From positions 464,001 through 528,000 of the forward strand of contig CAWZYM010000077.1 in the NCBI GenBank assembly GCA_963966185.1: DNA of 64,000 nucleotides, given 5' to 3'. How positions within the stretch are numbered: position 1 is the stretch's first letter; every line of letters starts with the position of its first letter. Below are positions 12,240 to 25,623 of the stretch, piece by piece. The translations under genes were made by a program, and so were the position numbers. The DNA comes from Rhabditoides inermis (lineage: Eukaryota > Nematoda > Chromadorea > Rhabditida > Rhabditidae). The notes beneath the pieces were generated by a model that worked only from the letters and a program-made list of their open reading frames with translations, had not been told where the DNA came from and did not search any database.

Positions 12240-14772
12240 AATCCAGTACAACAAAGTAAGCATAATTTGCATGTCAGGGAGATAGAATAGAGTGCTGCAA
12301 ACAAACTGAAAAGCGGGTTGGTGAAACTGACTTCTTTATTTTATTCGCGCAGCACTGTTCTGAGTAGGCTTGTTTTTTGCATTTCAACTGATTTTTCCAA
12401 TCCAGTACAACCAAGTAAGCATAATTTGCATGTCAGGGAGAGAGAATAGAGTGCTGCAAACAAACTGGAAAGCGGGTTGGTGAAACTGACTTCTTTATTT
12501 TATTCGCGCAGCACTGTTCTGAATATGCTTGTATTTTGCATTTCAAATAAATTTTCCAATCCAGTACAACAAATAAAGCATAATTTGCATGTCAGGGAGA
12601 TAGAATAGAGTGCTGCAAACAAACTGGAAAGCGGGTTGGTGAAACTGACTTCTTTATTTTATTCACGCAGCACTGTTCTGAATATGCTTGTATTTTGCAT
12701 TTCAAATGAGTTTTCCAATCCAGTACAATAAAGTAAGCAAAATTTGCATGTCAGGGAGATAGAATAGAGTGCTGCAAACAAACTGGAAAGCGGGTTGGTG
12801 AAACTGACTTCTTTATTTTATTCACGCAGCACTGTTCTGAATATGCTTGTATTTTGCATTTCAACTGATTTTTCCAATCCAGTACGACAAATAAAGCATA
12901 ATTTGCATGTCAGGGAGATAGAATAGAGTGCTGCAAACAAACTGGAAAGCGGGTTGGTGAAACTGACTTCTTTATTTTATTCGCGCAGCACTGTTCTGAA
13001 TATGCTTGTATTTTGCATTTCAAATAAATTTTCCAATCCAGTACAACAAATAAAGCATAATTTGCATGTCAGGGAGATAGAATAGAGTGCTGCAAACAAA
13101 CTGGAAAGCGGGTTGGTGAAACTGACTTCTTTATTTTATTCACGCAGCACTGTTCTGAATATGCTTGTATTTTGCATTTCAAATGAGTTTTCCAATCCAG
13201 TACAATAAAGTAAGCAAAATTTGCATGTCAGGGAGATAGAATAGAGTGCTGCAAACAAACTGGAAAGCGGGTTGGTGAAACTGACTTCTTTATTTTATTC
13301 ACGCAGCACTGTTCTGAATATGCTTGTATTTTGCATTTCAACTGATTTTTCCAATCCAGTACGACAAATAAAGCATAATTTGCATGTCAGGGAGATAGAA
13401 TAGAGTGCTGCAAACAAACTGGAAAGCGGGTTGGTGAAACTGACTTCTTTATTTTATTCACGCAGCACTGTTCTGAATATACTTGTATTTTGCAATTCAA
13501 ATGAATTTTCCAATCCAGTACAACAAATAAAGCATAATTTGCATGTCAGGGAGATAGAATAGAGTGCTGCAAACAAACTGGAAAGCGGGTTGGTGAAACT
13601 GACTTCTTTATTTTATTCACGCAGCACTGTTCTGAATATGCTTGTATTTTGCATTTCAAATGAATTTTCCAATCCAGTACAATAAAGTAAGCAAAACTTG
13701 CATGTCAGGGAGATAGAATAGAGTGCTGCAAACAAACTGGAAAGCGGGTTGGTGAAACTGACTTCTTTATTTTATTCACGCAGCACTGTTCTGAATATGC
13801 TTGTTATTTGCATTTCAAATGAATTTTCCAATCCAGTACAATAAAGTAAGCAAAATTTGCATGTCAGGGAGATAGAATAGAGTGCTGCAAACAAACTGGA
13901 AAGCGGGTTGGTGAAACTGACTTCTTTATTTTATTCACGCAGCACTGTTCTGAATATGCTTGTATTTTGCATTTCAACTGATTTTTCCAATCCAGTACGA
14001 CAAATAAAGCATAATTTGCATGTCAGGGAGATAGAATAGAGTGCTGCAAACAAACTGGAAAGCGGGTTGGTGAAACTGACTTCTTTATTTTATTCGCGCA
14101 GCACTGTTCTGAGTAGGCTTGTTTTTTGCATTTCAACTGATTTTTCCAATCCAGTACAACCAAGTAAGCATAATTTGCATGTCAGGGAGAGAGAATAGAG
14201 TGCTGCAAACAAACTGGAAAGCGGGTTGGTGAAACTGACTTCTTTATTTTATTCGCGCAGCACTGTTCTGAATATGCTTGTATTTTGCATTTCAAATGAA
14301 TTTTCCAATCCAGTACAATAAAGTAAGCAAAATTTGCATGTCAGGGAGATAGAATAGAGTGCTGCAAACAAACTGGAAAGCGGGTTGGTGAAACTGACTT
14401 CTTTATTTTATTCGCGCAGCACTGTTCTGAATATGCTTGTATTTTGCATTTCAAATGAATTTTCCAATCCAGTACAACAAAGTAAGCATAATTTGCATGT
14501 CAGGGAGATAGAATAGAGTGCTGCAAACAAACTGAAAAGCGGGTTGGTGAAACTGACTTCTTTATTTTATTCGCGCAGCACTGTTCTGAGTAGGCTTGTT
14601 TTTTGCATTTCAACTGATTTTTCCAATCCAGTACAACCAAGTAAGCATAATTTGCATGTCAGGGAGAGAGAATAGAGTGCTGCAAACAAACTGGAAAGCG
14701 GGTTGGTGAAACTGACTTCTTTATTTTATTCGCGCAGCACTGTTCTGAATATGCTTGTATTTTGCAATTCAA

Positions 14773-15689
14773 GCATACAGTTCTTGAACAAATTTTGAGG
14801 AAGATGAATTGGGAGGACAAAGGAGTGAAGATTGATGGAGAGTACCTAAATCATCTACGGTATGCAGATGATGTGGTGCTATGCGCGCGGAGTAAGGAGA
14901 CAGCACAGACAATGTTGAACGAGCTGAGTGGAGAAAGTGAACAATACGGGCTGCGGATCAGCCATAAGAAGACGAAGGTGCTAACGCTAGGATCCAACCG
15001 AACGATCACCCTTCGAGGAGTGCCACTGGAGACGGTCAGGTCGTTCAAGTACCTGGGAGTCGATATAAGCAAGGACAAGGACGTGACAGAAGTGGGAAGA
15101 CGAATGGGGTGCGCATGGGGAGCCTTCAACAAGCATCGACGGTTTCTGACGCATAGGAGAGCGCCGATGAAGAGAAAGCTAGCAGTGATGTATGTATACG
15201 TGCGTACTGCCGGGAGCCCTCTACGGAAGCGAGGCGTGGGCGCTGACAGAGGAACAGAAGGAGGGACTGCGGCGGATGCAGCGAAGAATGGAGCGAGCGA
15301 TGTTGAATGTGAGCTTGCGCGACAGGATGAGGAATACGACTGTACGAGGACTGACGGGAATGAAGGACGTGATGGAGATTGCTTGGAGGAGAAAGGCGAG
15401 CTGGGCGAGGAAGGTGGCCAACTTCAACAACCGATGGTCGCGCCGAGTGACTGAGTGGAGGCCGTTTGGACAGAAGAGAAGAGTGGGAGCGCCGTATGTG
15501 AAGTGGAGCGACGACTTGGAGGAGATGATGGAGCGACAAGGACTGAGCGGGGAGACCTGGACGAGACTAGCAAGAAGAGACGACTGCGACGAATGGAAGC
15601 GGATTATGCTCACGGGACCAGCTCCATAGCGAACCAAACCATTGGAATGTGTATAGAGATTCTGGATAAAACTTTTGATTTGATTTTGA
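14773..15689 (+). mobile_element. RTE-like fragment, copy 4 of 10 (RT pseudogene)
   Basis: Same element ends and frameshift as copy 1. The left flank differs: the host monomer reads ATATGCTTG instead of ATATACTTG, and the upstream monomer lacks the AGAAAG and GTGCAGAAAAC variant. The junction sequence is otherwise unchanged, so an exchange within the host monomer probably swapped its left part. RT remnant 14773-15629. Confidence 0.85.
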
Positions 15690-18087
15690 TTTGCAATTCA
15701 AATGAATTTTCCAATCCAGTACAACAAATAAAGCATAATTTGCATGTCAGGGAGATAGAATAGAATGCTGCAAACAAACTGGAAAGCGGGTTGGTAAAAC
15801 TGACTTCTTTATTTTATTCACGCAGCACTGTTCTGAATATGCTTGTATTTTGCATTTCAAATGAGTTTTCCAATCCAGTACAATAAAGTAAGCAAAATTT
15901 GCATGTCAGGGAGATAGAATAGAGTGCTGCAAACAAACTGGAAAGCGGGTTGGTGAAACTGACTTCTTTATTTTATTCACGCAGCACTGTTCTGAATATG
16001 CTTGTATTTTGCATTTCAACTGATTTTTCCAATCCAGTACGACAAATAAAGCATAATTTGCATGTCAGGGAGATAGAATAGAGTGCTGCAAACAAACTGG
16101 AAAGCGGGTTGGTGAAACTGACTTCTTTATTTTATTCACGCAGCACTGTTCTGAATATACTTGTATTTTGCAATTCAAATGAATTTTCCAATCCAGTACA
16201 ACAAATAAAGCATAATTTGCATGTCAGGGAGATAGAATAGAGTGCTGCAAACAAACTGGAAAGCGGGTTGGTGAAACTGACTTCTTTATTTTATTCACGC
16301 AGCACTGTTCTGAATATGCTTGTTATTTGCATTTCAAATGAATTTTCCAATCCAGTACAATAAAGTAAGCAAAATTTGCATGTCAGGGAGATAGAATAGA
16401 GTGCTGCAAACAAACTGGAAAGCGGGTTGGTGAAACTGACTTCTTTATTTTATTCACGCAGCACTGTTCTGAATATGCTTGTATTTTGCATTTCAACTGA
16501 TTTTTCCAATCCAGTACGACAAATAAAGCATAATTTGCATGTCAGGGAGATAGAATAGAGTGCTGCAAACAAACTGGAAAGCGGGTTGGTGAAACTGACT
16601 TCTTTATTTTATTCGCGCAGCACTGTTCTGAGTAGGCTTGTTTTTTGCATTTCAACTGATTTTTCCAATCCAGTACAACCAAGTAAGCATAATTTGCATG
16701 TCAGGGAGAGAGAATAGAGTGCTGCAAACAAACTGGAAAGCGGGTTGGTGAAACTGACTTCTTTATTTTATTCGCGCAGCGCTGTTCTGAATATGCTTGT
16801 ATTTTGCATTTCAAATGAATTTTCCAATCCAGTACAATAAAGTAAGCAAAATTTGCATGTCAGGGAGATAGAATAGAGTGCTGCAAACAAACTGGAAAGC
16901 GGGTTGGTGAAACTGACTTCTTTATTTTATTCGCGCAGCACTGTTCTGAATATGCTTGTATTTTGCATTTCAAATGAATTTTCCAATCCAGTACAACAAA
17001 GTAAGCATAATTTGCATGTCAGGGAGATAGAATAGAGTGCTGCAAACAAACTGGAAAGCGGGTTGGTGAAACTGACTTCTTTATTTTATTCGCGCAGCAC
17101 TGTTCTGAATATGCTTGTATTTTGCGTTTCAAATGAATTTTCCAATCCAGTACAACAAAGTAAGCATAGTTTGCATGTCAGGGAGATAGAATAGAGTGCT
17201 GCAAACAAACTGAAAAGCGGGTTGGTGAAACTGACTTCTTTTATTTTATTCACGCAGCACTGTTCTGAATATGCTTGTATTTTGCATTTCAAAAGAATTT
17301 TCCAATCCAGTACAACAAAGTAAGCATACTTTGCATGTCAGGGAGAAAGAATAGAGTGCTGCAAACAAACTGAGAAGCGGGTTGGTGAAACTGACTTCTT
17401 TATTTTATTCGCGCAGCACTGTTCTGAATATGCTTGTATTTTGCGTTTCAAATGAATTTTCCAATCCAGTACAACAAAGTAAGCATAGTTTGCATGTCAG
17501 GGAGATAGAATAGAGCGCTGCAAACAAACTGGAAAGCGGGTTGGTGAAACTGACTTCTTTATTATATTCGCGCAGCACTGTTCTGAATATGCTTGTATTT
17601 TGCATTTCAAAAGAATTTTCCAATCCAGTACAACAAAGTAAGCATAATTTGCATGTCAGGGAGATAGAATAGAGTGCTGCAAACAAACTGGAAAGCAGGT
17701 TGGTGAAACTGACTTCTTTATTATATTCGCGCAGCACTGTTCTGAGAAGGCTTGTATTTTGCATTTCAACTGATTTTTCCAATCCAGCACGACAAATAAA
17801 GCATAATTTGCATGTCAGGGAGATAGAATAGAGTGCTGCAAACAAACTGGAAAGCGGGTTGGTGAAACTGATTTCTTTATTTTATTCGCGCAGCACTGTT
17901 CTGAGTAGGCTTGTATTTTGCATTTCAACTGATTTTTCCAATCCAGTACAACAAAGTAAGCATAATTTGCATGTCAGGGAGAAAGAATAGAGTGCAGAAA
18001 ACAAACTGGAAAGCGGGTTGGTGAAACTTACTTCTTTATTTTATTCGCGCAGCACTGTTCTGAATATACTTGTATTTTGCAATTCAA
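15690..18087 (+). repeat. 159-bp satellite array, segment 5
   Basis: Length 2398 bp = 15 monomers + 13 bp. The first half follows the usual AATGAG, ACTGAT, AATTCAAATGAA, GTTATTTG, ACTGAT, GAGTAGG order. The second half alternates TGCGTTTC and AAAGAA cores, then a GAGAAGG type with TTATTATATTC and a GAGTAGG type before the next RTE-like copy. TTATATTC removes the usual antisense stop, so open antisense frames of up to 146 codons appear; these follow from the 3 x 53-bp monomer and are not genes. Confidence 0.97.
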
Positions 18088-19004
18088 GCATACAGTTCTT
18101 GAACAAATTTTGAGGAAGATGAATTGGGAGGACAAAGGAGTGAAGATTGATGGAGAGTACCTAAATCATCTACGGTATGCAGATGATGTGGTGCTATGCG
18201 CGCGGAGTAAGGAGACAGCACAGACAATGTTGAACGAGCTGAGTGGAGAAAGTGAACAATACGGGCTGCGGATCAGCCATAAGAAGACGAAGGTGCTAAC
18301 GCTAGGATCCAACCGAACGATCACCCTTCGAGGAGTGCCACTGGAGACGGTCAGGTCGTTCAAGTACCTGGGAGTCGATATAAGCAAGGACAAGGACGTG
18401 ACAGAAGTGGGAAGACGAATGGGGTGCGCATGGGGAGCCTTCAACAAGCATCGACGGTTTCTGACGCATAGGAGAGCGCCGATGAAGAGAAAGCTAGCAG
18501 TGATGTATGTATACGTGCGTACTGCCGGGAGCCCTCTACGGAAGCGAGGCGTGGGCGCTGACAGAGGAACAGAAGGAGGGACTGCGGCGGATGCAGCGAA
18601 GAATGGAGCGAGCGATGTTGAATGTGAGCTTGCGCGACAGGATGAGGAATACGACTGTACGAGGACTGACGGGAATGAAGGACGTGATGGAGATTGCTTG
18701 GAGGAGAAAGGCGAGCTGGGCGAGGAAGGTGGCCAACTTCAACAACCGATGGTCGCGCCGAGTGACTGAGTGGAGGCCGTTTGGACAGAAGAGAAGAGTG
18801 GGAGCGCCGTATGTGAAGTGGAGCGACGACTTGGAGGAGATGATGGAGCGACAAGGACTGAGCGGGGAGACCTGGACGAGACTAGCAAGAAGAGACGACT
18901 GCGACGAATGGAAGCGGATTATGCTCACGGGACCAGCTCCATAGCGAACCAAACCATTGGAATGTGTATAGAGATTCTGGATAAAACTTTTGATTTGATT
19001 TTGA
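18088..19004 (+). mobile_element. RTE-like fragment, copy 5 of 10 (RT pseudogene)
   Basis: Same ends, target duplication and frameshift as copy 1; no coding difference seen. RT remnant 18088-18944. It is preceded by the GAGAAGG and GAGTAGG monomer pair also found before copies 7 to 10. Confidence 0.85.
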
Positions 19005-20903
19005 TTTGCAATTCAAATGAATTTTCCAATCCAGTACAACAAATAAAGCATAATTTGCATGTCAGGGAGATAGAATAGAATGCTGCAAACAAACTGGAAA
19101 GCGGGTTGGTAAAACTGACTTCTTTATTTTATTCACGCAGCACTGTTCTAAATATGCTTGTATTTTGCATTTCAACTGATTTTTCCAATCCAGTACGACA
19201 AATAAAGCATAATTTGCATGTCAGGGAGATAGAATAGAGTGCTGCAAACAAACTGGAAAGCGGGTTGGTGAAACTGACTTCTTTATTTTATTCACGCAGC
19301 ACTGTTCTGAATATGCTTGTATTTTGCATTTCAACTGATTTTTCCAATCCAGTACGACAAATAAAGCATAATTTGCATGTCAGGGAGATAGAATAGAGTG
19401 CTGCAAACAAACTGGAAAGCGGGTTGGTGAAACTGACTTCTTTATTTTATTCACGCAGCACTGTTCTGAATATACTTGTATTTTGCAATTCAAATGAATT
19501 TTCCAATCCAGTACAACAAATAAAGCATAATTTGCATGTCAGGGAGATAGAATAGAGTGCTGCAAACAAACTGGAAAGCGGGTTGGTGAAACTGACTTCT
19601 TTATTTTATTCGCGCAGCACTGTTCTGAATATGCTTGTTATTTGCATTTCAAATGAATTTTCCAATCCAGTACAATAAAGTAAGCAAAATTTGCATGTCA
19701 GGGAGATAGAATAGAGTGCTGCAAACAAACTGGAAAGCGGGTTGGTGAAACTGACTTCTTTATTTTATTCACGCAGCACTGTTCTGAATATGCTTGTATT
19801 TTGCATTTCAACTGATTTTTCCAATCCAGTACGACAAATAAAGCATAATTTGCATGTCAGGGAGATAGAATAGAGTGCTGCAAACAAACTGGAAAGCGGG
19901 TTGGTGAAACTGACTTCTTTATTTTATTCGCGCAGCACTGTTCTGAGTAGGCTTGTTTTTTGCATTTCAACTGATTTTTCCAATCCAGTACAACCAAGTA
20001 AGCATAATTTGCATGTCAGGGAGAGAGAATAGAGTGCTGCAAACAAACTGGAAAGCGGGTTGGTGAAACTGACTTCTTTATTTTATTCGCGCAGCGCTGT
20101 TCTGAATATGCTTGTATTTTGCATTTCAAATGAATTTTCCAATCCAGTACAACAAAGTAAGAGAGAATAGAGTGCTGCAAACAAACTGGAAAGCGGGTTG
20201 GTGAAACTGACTTCTTTATTTTATTCGCGCAGCACTGTTCTGAATATGCTTGTATTTTGCGTTTCAAATGAATTTTCCAATCCAGTACAACAAAGTAAGC
20301 ATAGTTTGCATGTCAGGGAGATAGAATAGAGCGCTGCAAACAAACTGGAAAGCGGGTTGGTGAAACTGACTTCTTTATTTTATTCGCGGAGCACTATTCT
20401 GAATATGCTTGTATTTTGCGTTTCAAATGAATTTTCCAATCCAGTACAACAAAGTAAGCATAGTTTGCATGTCAGGGAGATAGAATAGAGCGCTGCAAAC
20501 AAACTGGAAAGCGGGTTGGTGAAACTGACTTCTTTATTTTATTCACGCAGCACTGTTCTGAATATGCTTGTATTTTGCGTTTCAAATGAATTTTCCAATC
20601 CAGTACAACAAAGTAAGCATAGTTTGCATGTCAGGGAGATAGAATAGAGCGCTGCAAACAAACTGGAAAGCGGGTTGGTGAAACTGATTTCTTTATTTTA
20701 TTCGCGCAGCACTGTTCTGAGTAGGCTTGTATTTTGCATTTCAACTGATTTTTCCAATCCAGTACAACAAAGTAAGCATAATTTGCATGTCAGGGAGAAA
20801 GAATAGAGTGCAGAAAACAAACTGGAAAGCGGGTTGGTGAAACTTACTTCTTTATTTTATTCGCGCAGCACTGTTCTGAATATACTTGTATTTTGCAATT
20901 CAA
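19005..20903 (+). repeat. 159-bp satellite array, segment 6
   Basis: Length 1899 bp = 12 monomers + 12 bp - 21 bp. The shortfall equals a 21-bp deletion after 20161, which fuses GTAAG directly to AGAGAATAG and removes the TTTGCATGTCAGGG block. Three TGCGTTTC-core monomers follow; one, near 20388, has CGGAGCACTATTC instead of CGCAGCACTGTTC. Confidence 0.97.
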
Positions 20904-21820
20904 GCATACAGTTCTTGAACAAATTTTGAGGAAGATGAATTGGGAGGACAAAGGAGTGAAGATTGATGGAGAGTACCTAAATCATCTACGGTATGCAGAT
21001 GATGTGGTGCTATGCGCGCGGAGTAAGGAGACAGCACAGACAATGTTGAACGAGCTGAGTGGAGAAAGTGAACAATACGGGCTGCGGATCAGCCATAAGA
21101 AGACGAAGGTGCTAACGCTAGGATCCAACCGAACGATCACCCTTCGAGGAGTGCCACTGGAGACGGTCAGGTCGTTCAAGTACCTGGGAGTCGATATAAG
21201 CAAGGACAAGGACGTGACAGAAGTGGGAAGACGAATGGGGTGCGCATGGGGAGCCTTCAACAAGCATCGACGGTTTCTGACGCATAGGAGAGCGCCGATG
21301 AAGAGAAAGCTAGCAGTGATGTATGTATACGTGCGTACTGCCGGGAGCCCTCTACGGAAGCGAGGCGTGGGCGCTGACAGAGGAACAGAAGGAGGGACTG
21401 CGGCGGATGCAGCGAAGAATGGAGCGAGCGATGTTGAATGTGAGCTTGCGCGACAGGATGAGGAATACGACTGTACGAGGACTGACGGGAATGAAGGACG
21501 TGATGGAGATTGCTTGGAGGAGAAAGGCGAGCTGGGCGAGGAAGGTGGCCAACTTCAACAACCGATGGTCGCGCCGAGTGACTGAGTGGAGGCCGTTTGG
21601 ACAGAAGAGAAGAGTGGGAGCGCCGTATGTGAAGTGGAGCGACGACTTGGAGGAGATGATGGAGCGACAAGGACTGAGCGGGGAGACCTGGACGAGACTA
21701 GCAAGAAGAGACGACTGCGACGAATGGAAGCGGATTATGCTCACGGGACCAGCTCCATAGCGAACCAAACCATTGGAATGTGTATAGAGATTCTGGATAA
21801 AACTTTTGATTTGATTTTGA
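20904..21820 (+). mobile_element. RTE-like fragment, copy 6 of 10 (RT pseudogene)
   Basis: Same ends and frameshift as copy 1; no coding difference seen. RT remnant 20904-21760. Downstream satellite has a private GGTCGGTAAAACTG variant at about 21920; copies 4 and 5 share the GGTAAAACTG part, which groups copies 4 to 6. Confidence 0.85.
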
Positions 21821-24058
21821 TTTGCAATTCAAATGAATTTTCCAATCCAGTACAACAAATAAAGCATAATTTGCATGTCAGGGAGATAGAATAGAATGCT
21901 GCAAACAAACTGGAAAGCGGGTCGGTAAAACTGACTTCTTTATTTTATTCACGCAGCACTGTTCTGAATATGCTTGTATTTTGCATTTCAAATGAGTTTT
22001 CCAATCCAGTACAATAAAGTAAGCAAAATTTGCATGTCAGGGAGATAGAATAGAGTGCTGCAAACAAACTGGAAAGCGGGTTGGTGAAACTGACTTCTTT
22101 ATTTTATTCACGCAGCACTGTTCTGAATATGCTTGTATTTTGCATTTCAACTGATTTTTCCAATCCAGTACGACAAATAAAGCATAATTTGCATGTCAGG
22201 GAGATAGAATAGAGTGCTGCAAACAAACTTGAAAGCGGGTTGGTGAAACTGACTTCTTTATTTTATTCACGCAGCACTGTTCTGAATATACTTGTATTTT
22301 GCAATTCAAATGAATTTTCCAATCCAGTACAACAAATAAAGCATAATTTGCATGTCAGGGAGATAGAATAGAGTGCTGCAAACAAACTGGAAAGCGGGTT
22401 GGTGAAACTGACTTCTTTATTTTATTCACGCAGCACTGTTCTGAATATGCTTGTATTTTGCATTTCAAATGAATTTTCCAATCCAGTACAATAAAGTAAG
22501 CAAAACTTGCATGTCAGGGAGATAGAATAGAGTGCTGCAAACAAACTGGAAAGCGGGTTGGTGAAACTGACTTCTTTATTTTATTCACGCAGCACTGTTC
22601 TGAATATGCTTGTTATTTGCATTTCAAATGAATTTTCCAATCCAGTACAATAAAGTAAGCAAAATTTGCATGTCAGGGAGATAGAATAGAGTGCTGCAAA
22701 CAAACTGGAAAGCGGGTTGGTGAAACTGACTTCTTTATTTTATTCACGCAGCACTGTTCTGAATATGCTTGTATTTTGCATTTCAACTGATTTTTCCAAT
22801 CCAGTACGACAAATAAAGCATAATTTGCATGTCAGGGAGATAGAATAGAGTGCTGCAAACAAACTGGAAAGCGGGTTGGTGAAACTGACTTCTTTATTTT
22901 ATTCGCGCAGCACTGTTCTGAGTAGGCTTGTTTTTTGCATTTCAACTGATTTTTCCAATCCAGTACAACCAAGTAAGCATAATTTGCATGTCAGGGAGAG
23001 AGAATAGAGTGCTGCAAACAAACTGGAAAGCGGGTTGGTGAAACTGACTTCTTTATTTTATTCGCGCAGCGCTGTTCTGAATATGCTTGTATTTTGCATT
23101 TCAAATGAATTTTCCAATCCAGTACAATAAAGTAAGCAAAATTTGCATGTCAGGGAGATAGAATAGAGTGCTGCAAACAAACTGGAAAGCGGGTTGGTGA
23201 AACTGACTTCTTTATTTTATTCGCGCAGCACTGTTCTGAATATGCTTGTATTTTGCATTTCAAATGAATTTTCCAATCCAGTACAACAAAGTAAGCATAA
23301 TTTGCATGTCAGGGAGATAGAATAGAGTGCTGCAAACAAACTGAAAAGCGGGTTGGTGAAACTGACTTCTTTATTTTATTCGCGCAGCACTGTTCTGAGT
23401 AGGCTTGTTTTTTGCATTTCAACTGATTTTTCCAATCCAGTACAACCAAGTAAGCATAATTTGCATGTCAGGGAGAAAGAATAGAGTGCTGCAAACAAAC
23501 TGAGAAGCGGGTTGGTGAAACTGACTTCTTTATTTTATTCGCGCAGCACTGTTCTGAATATGCTTGTATTTTGCATTTCAAAAGAATTTTCCAATCCAGT
23601 ACAACAAAGTAAGCATAATTTGCATGTCAGGGAGATAGAATAGAGTGCTGCAAACAAACTGGAAAGCAGGTTGGTGAAACTGACTTCTTTATTATATTCG
23701 CGCAGCACTGTTCTGAGAAGGCTTGTATTTTGCATTTCAACTGATTTTTCCAATCCAGCACGACAAATAAAGCATAATTTGCATGTCAGGGAGATAGAAT
23801 AGAGTGCTGCAAACAAACTGGAAAGCGGGTTGGTGAAACTGATTTCTTTATTTTATTCGCGCAGCACTGTTCTGAGTAGGCTTGTATTTTGCATTTCAAC
23901 TGATTTTTCCAATCCAGTACAACAAAGTAAGCATAATTTGCATGTCAGGGAGAAAGAATAGAGTGCAGAAAACAAACTGGAAAGCGGGTTGGTGAAACTT
24001 ACTTCTTTATTTTATTCGCGCAGCACTGTTCTGAATATACTTGTATTTTGCAATTCAA
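21821..24058 (+). repeat. 159-bp satellite array, segment 7
   Basis: Length 2238 bp = 14 monomers + 12 bp. Order: AATGAG, ACTGAT, AATTCAAATGAA, AATGAA/AAAACTTG, GTTATTTG, ACTGAT, GAGTAGG, two AATGAA types, GAGTAGG, AAAGAA, GAGAAGG, GAGTAGG, then the next RTE-like copy. Confidence 0.97.
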
Positions 24059-24975
24059 GCATACAGTTCTTGAACAAATTTTGAGGAAGATGAATTGGGA
24101 GGACAAAGGAGTGAAGATTGATGGAGAGTACCTAAATCATCTACGGTATGCAGATGATGTGGTGCTATGCGCGCGGAGTAAGGAGACAGCACAGACAATG
24201 TTGAACGAGCTGAGTGGAGAAAGTGAACAATACGGGCTGCGGATCAGCCATAAGAAGACGAAGGTGCTAACGCTAGGATCCAACCGAACGATCACCCTTC
24301 GAGGAGTGCCACTGGAGACGGTCAGGTCGTTCAAGTACCTGGGAGTCGATATAAGCAAGGACAAGGACGTGACAGAAGTGGGAAGACGAATGGGGTGCGC
24401 ATGGGGAGCCTTCAACAAGCATCGACGGTTTCTGACGCATAGGAGAGCGCCGATGAAGAGAAAGCTAGCAGTGATGTATGTATACGTGCGTACTGCCGGG
24501 AGCCCTCTACGGAAGCGAGGCGTGGGCGCTGACAGAGGAACAGAAGGAGGGACTGCGGCGGATGCAGCGAAGAATGGAGCGAGCGATGTTGAATGTGAGC
24601 TTGCGCGACAGGATGAGGAATACGACTGTACGAGGACTGACGGGAATGAAGGACGTGATGGAGATTGCTTGGAGGAGAAAGGCGAGCTGGGCGAGGAAGG
24701 TGGCCAACTTCAACAACCGATGGTCGCGCCGAGTGACTGAGTGGAGGCCGTTTGGACAGAAGAGAAGAGTGGGAGCGCCGTATGTGAAGTGGAGCGACGA
24801 CTTGGAGGAGATGATGGAGCGACAAGGACTGAGCGGGGAGACCTGGACGAGACTAGCAAGAAGAGACGACTGCGACGAATGGAAGCGGATTATGCTCACG
24901 GGACCAGCTCCATCGCGAACCAAACCATTGGAATGTGTATAGAGATTCTGGATAAAACTTTTGATTTGATTTTGA
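24059..24975 (+). mobile_element. RTE-like fragment, copy 7 of 10 (stop-loss variant)
   Basis: Same ends and frameshift as copy 1. The terminal TAG is TCG (substitution at 24914), so the second frame runs nine codons further to a TAG at 24940-24942. This is a neutral change in a dead element and a useful copy-specific marker. Confidence 0.85.
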
Positions 24976-25623
24976 TTTGCAATTCAAATGAATTTTCCAA
25001 TCCAGTACAACAAATAAAGCATAATTTGCATGTCAGGGAGATAGAATAGAATGCTGCAAACAAACTGGAAAGCGGGTTGGTGAAACTGACTTCTTTATTT
25101 TATTCACGCAGCACTGTTCTGAATATGCTTGTATTTTGCATTTCAAATGAGTTTTCCAATCCAGTACAATAAAGTAAGCAAAATTTGCATGTCAGGGAGA
25201 TAGAATAGAGTGCTGCAAACAAACTGGAAAGCAGGTTGGTGAAACTGACTTCTTTATTATATTCGCGCAGCACTGTTCTGAGAAGGCTTGTATTTTGCAT
25301 TTCAACTGATTTTTCCAATCCAGCACGACAAATAAAGCATAATTTGCATGTCAGGGAGATAGAATAGAGTGCTGCAAACAAACTGGAAAGCGGGTTGGTG
25401 AAACTGATTTCTTTATTTTATTCGCGCAGCACTGTTCTGAGTAGGCTTGTATTTTGCATTTCAACTGATTTTTCCAATCCAGTACAACAAAGTAAGCATA
25501 ATTTGCATGTCAGGGAGAAAGAATAGAGTGCAGAAAACAAACTGGAAAGCGGGTTGGTGAAACTGACTTCTTTATTTTATTCGCGCAGCACTGTTCTGAA
25601 TATACTTGTATTTTGCAATTCAA
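24976..25623 (+). repeat. 159-bp satellite array, segment 8 (shortest spacer)
   Basis: Length 648 bp = 4 monomers + 12 bp. The AATGAG monomer that follows an RTE-like copy is joined almost directly to the GAGAAGG and GAGTAGG pair that precedes one. The roughly ten monomers between them in segment 7 are missing, as an unequal crossover would produce. Confidence 0.97.

Larger units (their letters stand above)
10740..13601 (+). repeat. Nine-monomer higher-order repeat, two tandem units (1431 bp each)
   Basis: Units at 10740-12170 and 12171-13601 are each exactly 9 x 159 bp. Both show the same order of subtypes: micro-inverted core, GAGTAGG/ACAACCAAG, AATAAA core, AATGAG core, ACTGAT, AATAAA, AATGAG, ACTGAT, then ATATACTTG/AATTCAAATGAA. 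The micro-inversions at 10789 and 12220 are 1431 bp apart. Inside each unit the AATAAA-AATGAG-ACTGAT trimer is itself repeated. Confidence 0.88.
9673..14772 (+). repeat. 159-bp satellite array, segment 4
   Basis: The longest interval between RTE-like copies: 5100 bp = 32 monomers + 12 bp. It contains a duplicated nine-monomer higher-order unit (10740-13601) and two monomers with a 20-bp micro-inversion. The monomer before the next RTE-like copy is a plain GAGTAGG/ACAACCAAG type without the AGAAAG and GTGCAGAAAAC variant seen before most other copies. Confidence 0.97.

Noticed and set aside
17405..17845. Open antisense frames of 60-146 codons in satellite (also near 23535, 25100, 27143, 30595, 37427, 61798 and others)
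   Set aside because: The monomer is 159 bp = 53 codons, so any frame without a stop in one monomer stays open in the next. The same peptide recurs wherever the TTATATTC variant removes a stop. There is no domain and no sign of coding constraint.
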